Shown piece by piece: positions 27,362 through 34,595 of a stretch of 61,375 nucleotides of DNA. The translations under genes and the position numbers were made by a program. The stretch's first letter is position 1. Each line of letters opens with the position of its first letter. The DNA lies in the NCBI RefSeq assembly GCF_000308635.1, contig NZ_BAGD01000095.1, forward strand, positions 1-61,375, given 5' to 3'. The DNA is from Nocardia otitidiscaviarum NBRC 14405 (GTDB lineage: Bacteria > Actinomycetota > Actinomycetes > Mycobacteriales > Mycobacteriaceae). Below the pieces are notes generated by a model, which saw only the letters and a list, made by a program, of their open reading frames with translations, made no database searches and was not told the DNA's origin.

Positions 27362-28738
27362 TCAGCGTGGTGGCCGCAGCACCTTCATCGCGGCCCGCAC
27401 GACCGGAGCGGGCACGCGGTCGCGCATACCGAGCGCCGCCGCGGCCGCCCGCCCGCGCGCCGGGGTGCCGCGGCCGAACATCCGGTTCAGCGGCCCGCCC
27501 GACGGTTCGAGGTCGATATGCAGGGGCGGGCGGCCCGCGGCGGCTCCCATCGCCTGGGCGACGACAATGCGCTGGATCTCGCTGGTGCCCTCGAAAATGG
27601 TGTACAGCTTCGCGTCTCGATACCACTTCTCCACCGGGTGGTCGGTGATGTACCCCCATCCGCCGAGCGTCTGGATCGCGCGTTCGGTTGCCCGCACGGC
27701 GATTTCGCTGGCCGCCAGTTTGGCCATCGACCCCTCGCCACGTTCGAAGGGGACTCCGCGCGCGGCCATCCAGGATGCGCGCCAGGTCAGCAGCCGCGCG
27801 GCGTCGATCTGGGTGGCCAGGTCCGCGATGGGGAACGAGATGCCCTGATTGTCGATGATCGGCGCACCGAAGGCTTCGCGCCGATTCGCGTAGGACGTCA
27901 TGTATTCGAGCGCGGCCCTGGCGATTCCGAGCGCCTGCGCGGCGACCATCGGACGCGTCTGCTCGAAGGTGCCCAGGGTCGCCGAACCGGAGCGGCCGTT
28001 GCCGCGCGCCTCGCGCCGCTCGGCCAGCATCCGCTCCAGCCGTTCCGGCCCGCCGAGCAGATTCTCCATCGGCACCCGCACGCCGTCGAACGTCAACTCG
28101 GCGGTGTGCGAGGCGCGGCAGCCCAGTTTGTCGAGCTTGCGCACCAGCTGCAATCCCGGTGTGCCGCCGGGCACCACGAACAGCGCCTGGCCACGATGGC
28201 CCAACTGTTCGTCCACCACCGCGTTCACCACGTGCACGTGCGCGATGCCGCCATTGCCGATCCACATCTTGTGGCCGTCGATGATCCAGTCGTCGCCGTC
28301 GCGGACGGCCCGGGTGCGCAGGTTGCGCACATCACTGCCGCCTTCGGGTTCCGAGATCGCGAGTGCCGCGAGCTTCAGGTCGCCCGGCGTACCGAAACAT
28401 TCCGGCGCCCAGTGGATCATCTGCTCGGGTGTCGCGGCGCGGCCGATCGCCGACAGCGCCAAGGCAGGCATCACGATGGCCAAACCGATTCCGGCGCAGC
28501 CCCAGAACAGCTCCTCCATGAACATCGGCAGCGACAGTCCGGTCGGGTCCCCGATGAGGTCGCGATAGAACAGCGGACTGTAGAACCCGCGCGCGGCGGC
28601 CTCCTCCAGGACCGGCCACGGGAACTCCTGGGCCCGGTCGTAGTGGGCGGCCACCGGTCTGATGTGGTCGCGAGCGAACTCGTGTGCCCGCTCGGCCAGC
28701 TCGTGCTGCGCCGCCGTCGGTGTCAGATCGAAGGTCAC
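27362..28738 (-). CDS. Acyl-CoA dehydrogenase
   Basis: A 458-residue FAD enzyme that introduces an alpha,beta double bond into an acyl-CoA. Family blocks include LAISEPEGGSDVRNLRTRAV, DGDDWIIDGHKMWIGNGG, the helical C-terminal domain and the signature YTIFEGTSEIQRIVVA near the end. The start is GTG at 28738 (protein begins MTFDLTPTAAQHEL); the upstream open frame is non-coding in character. A 16-bp tandem repeat lies 35 bases upstream. Chain-length or steroid specificity cannot be assigned from sequence. Confidence 0.93.
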   Translation of the reverse strand: MTFDLTPTAAQHELAERAHEFARDHIRPVAAHYDRAQEFPWPVLEEAAARGFYSPLFYRDLIGDPTGLSLPMFMEELFWGCAGIGLAIVMPALALSAIGRAATPEQMIHWAPECFGTPGDLKLAALAISEPEGGSDVRNLRTRAVRDGDDWIIDGHKMWIGNGGIAHVHVVNAVVDEQLGHRGQALFVVPGGTPGLQLVRKLDKLGCRASHTAELTFDGVRVPMENLLGGPERLERMLAERREARGNGRSGSATLGTFEQTRPMVAAQALGIARAALEYMTSYANRREAFGAPIIDNQGISFPIADLATQIDAARLLTWRASWMAARGVPFERGEGSMAKLAASEIAVRATERAIQTLGGWGYITDHPVEKWYRDAKLYTIFEGTSEIQRIVVAQAMGAAAGRPPLHIDLEPSGGPLNRMFGRGTPARGRAAAAALGMRDRVPAPVVRAAMKVLRPPR

Positions 28739-28772
28739 GATTGGTCGATACCCGGTCGGGTGCCGTCGAACC

Positions 28773-28804
28773 GTTCGTTCGGATTGCTGTTCGTTCGGAT
28801 TGCC
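28773..28804. repeat. Two-copy 16-bp tandem repeat upstream of the acyl-CoA dehydrogenase
   Basis: GTTCGTTCGGATTGC(T/C) occurs twice in tandem with a single base difference, followed by a partial third copy (GTTCG). It lies between the SnoaL terminator and the acyl-CoA dehydrogenase start, where the promoter should be, so a direct-repeat operator is possible. Confidence 0.55.
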
Positions 28805-28839
28805 GTTCGCCCGCGTCGGTTGTTCGCGGGCCCGCCGTG

Positions 28840-28873
28840 CGGCGGTGGGCCGAGCCGTACCGGCCCACCGCCG
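28840..28873 (-). terminator. Hairpin terminator after the SnoaL-like gene
   Basis: A perfect 13-bp GC-rich inverted repeat (28840-28852 with 28861-28873), loop 8 nt, starts six bases past the stop of the SnoaL-like gene on the minus strand. Confidence 0.75.
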
Positions 28874-28878
28874 TCGCG

Positions 28879-29232
28879 TTACGCCTCCAGTGCCGGCTGG
28901 TCGACGGCCCACAGCCAGGATCCGTCCGGTTGTCGCCGGGCGATCTCGACGGTGATCTCACCGGTGGTGAGGGTGGACGCGGTCAGCGCCAGGTCGCCGC
29001 TCACCAGCACCGGATGCTGCCGTCCCGGGGTGAGCACCGGCGCGGCCGCGACGAACTGCTCGTAGACCTTGCGGATCTCCGCGTGCCCGGTGGCGAGGCT
29101 GCCGGGTGGGAAGGCCAGGACGGCATTCGGCTCGTACAGCGCCACCAGTCCGTCGACGTCGCCCGCATTGGCGCGTTCGATGAAGTACTTGCCCAGGTCG
29201 TTGGGGTCGGTGGCCTTGTCGTTGTTTGTCAT
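28879..29232 (-). CDS. SnoaL-like / NTF2-fold protein
   Basis: 117 residues of a cone-shaped alpha+beta NTF2-like fold: helix DLGKYFIERANAGDVDGLVALYEPNAVLAFPPG, then GHAEIRKVYEQFVAA and a C-terminal beta sheet ending QPDGSWLWAVDQPALEA. Such proteins bind small ligands or act as isomerases and cyclases; the role here is unknown. The ATG at 29232 (GCAGGG upstream) was chosen over an upstream codon. It is divergent from a WYL regulator with a 63-bp gap and is its probable target. Confidence 0.85.
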   Translation of the reverse strand: MTNNDKATDPNDLGKYFIERANAGDVDGLVALYEPNAVLAFPPGSLATGHAEIRKVYEQFVAAAPVLTPGRQHPVLVSGDLALTASTLTTGEITVEIARRQPDGSWLWAVDQPALEA

Positions 29233-29295
29233 GCCGACAACCCTGCCAACGAAACACGACATCCTCTGTCAGGTATTTCCGATAGAGTTCTCGGC

Positions 29296-30453
29296 ATGCG
29301 CGCCGACCGATTGGTCTCGCTGGTGCTGCTGCTGCGCCAGCACGGTCGACTGTCCGCCACCGCGCTCGCCCGCGAACTCGAGGTGTCCACCCGCACGGTG
29401 CTGCGCGATATCGAGGCGCTGTCCGCGGCCGGGGTCCCGGTGTACGCCGAACGCGGACGGCGGGGTGGTTTCGCTCTGCTGCCCGGCTTCCGCACCGAGC
29501 TCACCGGGCTCAACCACGACGAGGCGCTCGCTCTGCTGGTCGCCGGATCACGGCGCGGCGCACTGGCTTTCGGCCTCGGCACGGCGCTGTCCTCGGCCAT
29601 GCGCAAGGTGGTCGACGCGCTTCCGGACAGCAATCGCGCCACCGCGACCGGCGCGGCGCAGCGGCTGCTCATCGAACCGGAGACCGACCTGCTCGCCCGC
29701 CGTCTGATCGCCGAGGACGTACCCGACGCGATCGGGGCCGAGGTCCGGCGGGCGGTATTCGCCGGGTATCGGCTGCGCATCCACTACGCCGCCGTGGACC
29801 AGACCCCGCAGTGGCGGACGGTGGACCCGATCGGCCTGGTCACCGTGCGCGGCCAGGGGTATCTGATGGCCACGCGGTCCGGGGCGGAGCGCACCTATCG
29901 GCTGTCCCGGATCCGGGCCGCGGAAGCGCTCCCCGAACCCGCGCAGCGCCCGGACCGCGTCGATTTGGCGCGGGCCTGGGAGGAGCGCGCCACCCGCTTC
30001 CGCACCGGCGGCGAGCAGGTCACCGTGCTGGCCCGGGTGCATCCGGCGCAGCGGGCGGAACTGGTGGGCACCGCACTGTCGGTCGGCACCGAGACCGACG
30101 ACCCGGACGGCTGGGTCCGGCTGGAAGTGACCTTCCAGGATTCGAGACATGCCGAATGGGCGCTGTGGCAGCTCGGCGCCAATGCGGAAGTTCTTGCGCC
30201 GCAATGGCTGCGCACCTCGCTACGCGACCGCGCCGCCGCGATCGTGGCCCACTACGAAGCATCCCCCCGAACGCGCCGACCAGCACCGAAAACGACTACC
30301 CGGGACGATCCCGCGCAGGTACCGTCACCTCCATGGCCTGCCGAATCACCCAACTCCTCATCGACTGCGCCGACCCGCAACGACTGGGCGACTTCTGGTG
30401 CGAGGTCCTCGGCTACGTGGAACTCGGCAGGGAAGACGGCGCCCTCGAAATAG
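29296..30453 (+). CDS. HTH-WYL (DeoR-type) transcriptional regulator
   Basis: 385 residues as an open frame. The N-terminal winged HTH (RLVSLVLLLRQHGRLSATALARELEVSTRTVLRDIEAL) is followed by a WYL domain (RRAVFAGYRLRIHYAAVDQ, WRTVDPIGLVTVRGQGYLMA) and a C-terminal WCX-like region ending near residue 320. The last ~60 residues are Pro/Ser/Thr-rich with no family character and run 121 bp into the next gene in another frame, so the ancestral stop may have been lost around 30260-30330. It probably controls the divergent SnoaL gene and perhaps the following VOC gene. Confidence 0.88.
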   Translation: MRADRLVSLVLLLRQHGRLSATALARELEVSTRTVLRDIEALSAAGVPVYAERGRRGGFALLPGFRTELTGLNHDEALALLVAGSRRGALAFGLGTALSSAMRKVVDALPDSNRATATGAAQRLLIEPETDLLARRLIAEDVPDAIGAEVRRAVFAGYRLRIHYAAVDQTPQWRTVDPIGLVTVRGQGYLMATRSGAERTYRLSRIRAAEALPEPAQRPDRVDLARAWEERATRFRTGGEQVTVLARVHPAQRAELVGTALSVGTETDDPDGWVRLEVTFQDSRHAEWALWQLGANAEVLAPQWLRTSLRDRAAAIVAHYEASPRTRRPAPKTTTRDDPAQVPSPPWPAESPNSSSTAPTRNDWATSGARSSATWNSAGKTAPSK

Positions 30454-30731
30454 GCCCGCCCGACACCGGTTTCGGCGGCCCCCAACCCACCCTCATGTTC
30501 CTCCCCAACCCCGAACCGAAACGCACCAAACTCCGCCTGCACTTCGACCTCAACCCCACCGACCGCGACCAACACACCGAACTCGACCGCCTACTGGCCG
30601 CCGGCGCCCGCCCGATCGACATCGGCCAGGGCCCCGACGTCTCCTGGCACGTCCTGGCAGACCCGGAGGGCAACGAATTCTGCCTCCTGCGACGCCGCGT
30701 GGAAGCGGTAGGGAGCCCGTCGAGCACATAG
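30333..30731 (+). CDS. VOC-family glyoxalase-like protein
   Basis: 132 residues. Two beta-alpha-beta-beta-beta modules start with ITQLLIDCADPQRLGDFWCEVLGY and end with WHVLADPEGNEFCLL, characteristic of the actinobacterial glyoxalase-like subfamily. Metal ligands cannot be assigned securely, and the function is unknown. The start is ATG at 30333, inside the 3' extension of the WYL frame. Codon use fits this frame better than the overlapping one. The hydrophilic track from 30525 is unusually rich in CCGAC-type codons. Confidence 0.87.
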   Translation: MACRITQLLIDCADPQRLGDFWCEVLGYVELGREDGALEIGPPDTGFGGPQPTLMFLPNPEPKRTKLRLHFDLNPTDRDQHTELDRLLAAGARPIDIGQGPDVSWHVLADPEGNEFCLLRRRVEAVGSPSST

Positions 30732-30777
30732 CGATGCGAAGCAATCGCGCGGACACCACTACTCGCGATCTCTGACA

Positions 30778-31233
30778 GTCGAATCGAGATTCCTTCAGCG
30801 GACCATCGTGCACGCGGGCTATCCGAGCGACCTGCTCACCGACACCGATGAACAGGTTCGGACGCGAGCGGTGGACTCCTGGATGGCATGGGAGGACGCG
30901 CACGTCTCACTCGGCGCGAAACCGGCTGCCGACGAGCAGGATCCGGTGTGGCGACGGGTGTTCGCCACGCTCGTGGTGCACTACTGGAAGCATGCGGCCT
31001 TCCTGCCGCCGTCAGCGCTGTGGGATGGCCTGCCCGCGCTGCATCACATTCCCGCAGTGCTGATCCAGGGCAAGCTCGACGTCAGCGGACCGGCGGCGAC
31101 GGCGTGGGAATTGCACAAGGCCTGGCCGGGATCCCGCTTCGTCCTGATCGACGACGAAGGGCACGGTGGTCCCGCGATGATCCAGGCGATGATGCGGGCC
31201 ATCGCCGCATTCGCCGAGCAGCCCGAGCCGTAG
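30778..31233 (+). pseudogene. Proline iminopeptidase, C-terminal remnant
   Basis: About 150 codons that match only the last third of proline iminopeptidase: RFLQRTIVHAGYPSD (where the family has a similar conserved turn), WDGLPALHHIPAVLIQGKLDVSGP and SRFVLIDDEGHGGPAM with the catalytic His. The N-terminal half, including the GxSxGG nucleophile motif, is absent. The preceding DNA belongs to the VOC gene and a short spacer, so this is a 5'-truncated relic. An in-frame GTG at 30808 could still give a 141-residue product without a nucleophile. Confidence 0.75.
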
Positions 31234-31262
31234 GTCGGCCCGGCGGCCGAGCAATCCGTGGA

Positions 31263-31673
31263 TCAGCCGTCCACCACCGCCGCAACAGCCTCCACCTCGA
31301 CGAGTTGATTGTCGTACCCGAGCACGGTGACGCCGAGCAACGTGCTCGGTGGATCATGAGGGGTGAAGGCGTCTCTCACCACCTCCCAGACCGCTACCAG
31401 GTCGGCTTGGTTCGAGGAGGCAACATAGACGCGGGTACTGACCACGTCGTCGAGACAGGCACCAGCATCGGAAAGGGCGACGCGCAGGTTCGCCACGACC
31501 TTCCGCGCCTGACCGACGTAGTCACCGACCGCGGCGGTGGAACCGTCGGCCTCGAGCGGGCAGGCTCCGGCCATGAAGATCAATCGCGCGCCAGCGGGAG
31601 CCGTCGCGGCGTAGGCATATTCGGCCGTGTCGGAAAGAATGCCGGAGCGGATTAGGGTGATGTGTTCGGGCAT
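31263..31673 (-). CDS. RidA/YjgF-family protein
   Basis: 136 residues of the Rid family, which hydrolyses reactive enamines or imines or binds small ligands. The beta-alpha core is visible: YAYAATAPAGARLIFMAGACPL, ARKVVANLRVALSDAGACLDDVVSTRVYV and DNQLVEVEAVAAVVDG. The highly conserved Arg of the archetype is present in the STRVYV block. The start is ATG at 31673. A 53-bp near copy of its 3' end occurs at 33148-33200. Confidence 0.88.
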   Translation of the reverse strand: MPEHITLIRSGILSDTAEYAYAATAPAGARLIFMAGACPLEADGSTAAVGDYVGQARKVVANLRVALSDAGACLDDVVSTRVYVASSNQADLVAVWEVVRDAFTPHDPPSTLLGVTVLGYDNQLVEVEAVAAVVDG

Positions 31674-31755
31674 GTGGCCATCATGTCGCACGCCGGACGA
31701 TGCATCGATGCCACCAGAAGACCGGACGCGCAAGCCAATGACAAGGGTTCGATTC

Positions 31756-32349
31756 ATGCGGAACAGGCGCTGGCGGGCGCGGAGCCGGGCGACGGTACAC
31801 ACACCTGGCGAACGGCGCGCCGCGCTGATACTCGCGCTGGTGTGCCTGGCCGTCGGCTACTTCTTCCTGCACGTTCTGGTCGATGTGGCCGGACATACCA
31901 CGCGCGCGCTGGCCGCGTCCTGGGCCGGGCGGGGCGACGGTGCGGGCATGGTGACCATTACCGGGAAGACGCGTACGAGCGGGCGCAGCTCCGGATTCAC
32001 CTGCTGGGGCGATTTCACTCCGGAACACGCCGGGCCGGTCCGCACCGGACTCCGTGTACACGTCCACTCCTGCACACCGGGCGACCGGGTCGCCGTCGAA
32101 CTCGTGCGCGGCAGCCCGGACAGCTGGAACTCGGCGAGCCGGGTGAATCAGGCGTATGAACGTGGTGCGGGCTGGGCGGGAAACCTGATCGTCACCATCT
32201 TCATCGGCGGATTCTGTCTGGTGCTCGGCCTGCTGTTCGCGATCGGAGGTATCGCGGTGCTGATCGGCGTGCTCCGCCCGGCATCCCGACGCCCGCGCGG
32301 CTCCCCGCCCTCGATCCGGAAACGACTCGGGCACAGCGGAAGTCGCTGA
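31756..32349 (+). CDS. Two-TM membrane protein of unknown function
   Basis: 197 residues. A basic N-terminus precedes TM1 (ALILALVCLAVGYFFLHVLV, about residues 22-41). A ~100-residue extracytoplasmic domain with two Cys (FTCWGDF and VHSCTPGD) that could pair is followed by TM2 (LIVTIFIGGFCLVLGLLFAIGGIAVLIGVL) and a basic tail. No family recognised. The ATG at 31756 was chosen for AAGGG eight bases upstream; an ATG at 31738 is also in frame. The gene is divergent from the RidA gene. Confidence 0.7.
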   Translation: MRNRRWRARSRATVHTPGERRAALILALVCLAVGYFFLHVLVDVAGHTTRALAASWAGRGDGAGMVTITGKTRTSGRSSGFTCWGDFTPEHAGPVRTGLRVHVHSCTPGDRVAVELVRGSPDSWNSASRVNQAYERGAGWAGNLIVTIFIGGFCLVLGLLFAIGGIAVLIGVLRPASRRPRGSPPSIRKRLGHSGSR

Positions 32350-32478
32350 GCTGCGGGAACTGTCCACAATACATCCGCCCGATGACGACGGTGACCATGC
32401 CCATGACGATCCGGTCTGTATGACCGCCGGACATTCACGGCGTGATCTTCGTGACGCGTAGTGCCGCGAAATCGATCC

Positions 32479-33081
32479 TCACCGGGCGACAGGCTGCGAA
32501 AGCTTCCGTTCGAGGGCACGCATCACGGCCGGGCGGATCAGTTCGATGAATGGTCCGGTCAACCGCCAATAGCGTTGGAATCGCCGCCGACTGTCCTCGT
32601 CCGTCGCCGCCACGCGGGTTTCCAGGGTGAGGATGCACGCGTGGGCGCCATAGGGGCTGACCCTGGTGCTCTCGGCCATCTTGGCGAACCCCGGCTCGTC
32701 GAAACCGGCGAAGTTCTCCGCGGTAACAGGCTTCTCGGGTTCACCACCGAGCGCGCGCCAGGGTTTGGTCACGGTGCCGAAGACGAGTTCGGAATGCGGG
32801 CGCTCACCCAACAGCATCCACCCGTGCTCCGGTAGGTCCCGCACCCGAAACGTCGGCGGTTCCGGCGGCACCGCCTCGCCCCGCCGCCGCGCCCGCACAT
32901 CGGAGATCCGCGCCGGTAGCCCACGGGCCGCGATCAGCAATCGCGCGAGCGGAAGTCGATACAGATCAATGGTCACCGCCGCCTCGAAAACCTCCCCGGG
33001 CGGCGCTCGGAAAACCCGCGAAACGGAGACGACGTGGTCGTAAGTGGGAAGAAACTCGTCCAACACCAAGGTATCGGCCAT
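32479..33081 (-). CDS. SRPBCC-superfamily protein
   Basis: 200 residues with START-like features: the N-terminal beta strand and helix (YDHVVSVSRVFRAPPGEVFEAAVTID), DLPEHGWMLLGERPHSELVFG and a long C-terminal helix after YGAHACILTLETRV and FQRYWRLTGPFIELIRPAVM. These proteins bind hydrophobic ligands; the ligand is unknown. The start is ATG at 33081 with a GGACGGG site upstream; a longer frame to 33120 is unlikely. Confidence 0.8.
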   Translation of the reverse strand: MADTLVLDEFLPTYDHVVSVSRVFRAPPGEVFEAAVTIDLYRLPLARLLIAARGLPARISDVRARRRGEAVPPEPPTFRVRDLPEHGWMLLGERPHSELVFGTVTKPWRALGGEPEKPVTAENFAGFDEPGFAKMAESTRVSPYGAHACILTLETRVAATDEDSRRRFQRYWRLTGPFIELIRPAVMRALERKLSQPVAR

Positions 33082-33147
33082 GTCACCCGTCCTAGCTGCG
33101 CTGTCATCGCCATCGGCCACAGATGTTCCTGGTATCGATTGTCCCCC

Positions 33148-33200
33148 GATCCGCCGTCCACCACCGCCGCAACAACCTCCATCTGGACGAGTTGATTGTC
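33148..33200 (-). pseudogene. RidA 3'-end remnant
   Basis: 53 bases match the last codons of the RidA gene at 31261-31313 with four mismatches. On the minus strand they encode DNQLVQMEVVAAVVDG, compared with DNQLVEVEAVAAVVDG in the intact gene. The stop codon is changed to GGA and the rest of the gene is missing; weak similarity may extend to about 33222. It lies between the SRPBCC gene and a small membrane-protein gene. Confidence 0.7.
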
Positions 33201-33292
33201 ATGGGGCGCATAATGAGTCACCGACATTCGGGCCGCCGATGGTGCCGAAGATCCGCACTCCCCCGGCCCGTGTTTCGGATTATCCTGCGGCC

Positions 33293-33640
33293 GTGGAGTT
33301 TGACAACAAACCGGGTTTGCGTGCCGCTGACCTGACCGCAGCGGTGGTCCTGCTCGCATTCGTGGTATTCGCTGGAATGACCGCGACGCTGATGATCGGC
33401 TTCATCGGTGCCCCCGGGGGTGAGTCCAGCGCATGCACCGACCGGTGCCGCACCTACGTGGACGTAGGCGCTGGCCTGATGAATTTCGGAACGCTCGGTG
33501 TCGGGTGCGTCGCACTGGTGCTGATGGTGCGGAGTTGGTCGCGTAAGCGTTCCTTGCTGATATGGCCACTGCTGGCGATTCCACTGCTGATCGGTCTGGG
33601 GGTCGTCAGCTTCCTGCTGGCCGTGAACGGTCCTGCGTGA
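33293..33640 (+). CDS. Small membrane protein of unknown function
   Basis: 115 residues with three hydrophobic segments: AAVVLLAFVVFAGMTATLMIGFIG (about 13-36), LMNFGTLGVGCVALVLMV and LLIWPLLAIPLLIGLGVVSFLLAV. A short loop after TM1 has two Cys (SACTDRC) that may be oxidised outside. The start is GTG at 33293; no strong ribosome binding site is visible. No named family recognised. Confidence 0.65.
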   Translation: MEFDNKPGLRAADLTAAVVLLAFVVFAGMTATLMIGFIGAPGGESSACTDRCRTYVDVGAGLMNFGTLGVGCVALVLMVRSWSRKRSLLIWPLLAIPLLIGLGVVSFLLAVNGPA

Positions 33641-33731
33641 CGTACTTCTCTCATGTCATCGACCGAGGAAATCGCGAGCCCCGCGCCGAACTAGGACAGC
33701 ATCTGTCCTATCCCTGCGCCACAATCGAATC

Positions 33732-34244
33732 ATGAGCGACTTCGAATCGACTGCGGAACAACCGGATCAGCCCACGATCACCGACTACGACGACCCGAAC
33801 GCGCCGTGGAACCAGGCGTGGGACCAAGAAGGCGGCATCGCCAACTGGAACGCCGATGTGATCGAGGAGTTCCGGAACAACTCGGGCAAGGTGGGCGGGG
33901 CATACGCCGGTGGGGATCTCATCCTGCTCACCACCACGGGAGCCAAGAGCGGTAAGCGGCACACGACTCCGCTGGGCCCGCTGCACCGGGGCGACGTCAT
34001 GTACGTGAGCTCGTTCATCGAGGACAAGTACCCGGCCTGGTGGTACAACATCAAGGCGAATCCGCAGGTCACCGTCGAGCTCCGGGACAAGACCTACCGG
34101 GCGACCGGAAAGGCGCTGGAAGGCGCGGAATACGACGAGTTCGCGGCCTGGGTACTGGCCGAGAACCCACTGCTGGCGGACTTCCAGTCCAAGGTCGACC
34201 GACCGATACCGCTGGTCGTCCTGACCTTCGACGACGAGAGCTGA
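33732..34244 (+). CDS. F420-dependent nitroreductase-family oxidoreductase (Ddn-like)
   Basis: 170 residues of the deazaflavin-dependent split-barrel family. Landmarks are FRNNSGKVGGAYAGGDLILLTTTGAKSGKRHTTPL and YPAWWYNIKANPQVTVEL, which form the F420-binding groove and Ddn core. Such enzymes use reduced F420 to reduce quinones, nitroimidazoles or other acceptors. The ATG at 33732 starts a hydrophilic N-terminal extension of about 35 residues. It stands alone between small membrane-protein genes. Confidence 0.92.
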   Translation: MSDFESTAEQPDQPTITDYDDPNAPWNQAWDQEGGIANWNADVIEEFRNNSGKVGGAYAGGDLILLTTTGAKSGKRHTTPLGPLHRGDVMYVSSFIEDKYPAWWYNIKANPQVTVELRDKTYRATGKALEGAEYDEFAAWVLAENPLLADFQSKVDRPIPLVVLTFDDES

Positions 34245-34273
34245 ACGCCCCGGCCGATTCGGCACGAGCGGAA

Positions 34274-34513
34274 TCAGGAACCGGCCAGCTCGTAATCGGC
34301 CGCGTCGACAACCGCGCGGACGGCAGCGGCTCGAGACTGCCCGCTGCTGGTCACCCTGAAGAAGTCGGTACCGACGTCCACGGTAATCGCCGTGACACCT
34401 CCGGACTGAGGTGGGGCGAGATCGCTGATGCGCCGCACGGCATCTGGAGGTGTGCGGGCTGACCGCTGGAGGCCATGAAATGCCGCGAGGGTCTCGTCGT
34501 TCCAACTCCGCAC
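34274..34513 (-). CDS. Possible small hypothetical protein, 79 aa
   Basis: In the 351-bp gap between the Ddn-like and DUF1254 genes, the minus strand has an open frame with good GC3 codon bias. From a GTG at 34513 it would encode 79 residues, including TAITVDVGTDFFRVTSSGQ and AVRAVVDAADYELAGS. No ribosome binding site is visible and no family is recognised. It may be a real small gene, the 3' remnant of a larger one, or chance. Confidence 0.3.
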   Translation of the reverse strand: MRSWNDETLAAFHGLQRSARTPPDAVRRISDLAPPQSGGVTAITVDVGTDFFRVTSSGQSRAAAVRAVVDAADYELAGS

Positions 34514-34537
34514 GCAGGAAGCGGTTACGCTCGCGAG

Positions 34538-34559
34538 GAGTGAGCAGCCTGGCTCACTC
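34538..34559. promoter_or_regulatory. Palindrome upstream of the DUF1254 gene
   Basis: A perfect 8-bp inverted repeat (GAGTGAGC with GCTCACTC) with a 6-nt spacer, 36 bases before the GTG start of the DUF1254 lipoprotein gene. The position suits an operator; it could also be a leader hairpin. Confidence 0.4.
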
Positions 34560-34595
34560 GCAACTGTGCTCGGCGGATCCACACAGGAGGATGCG

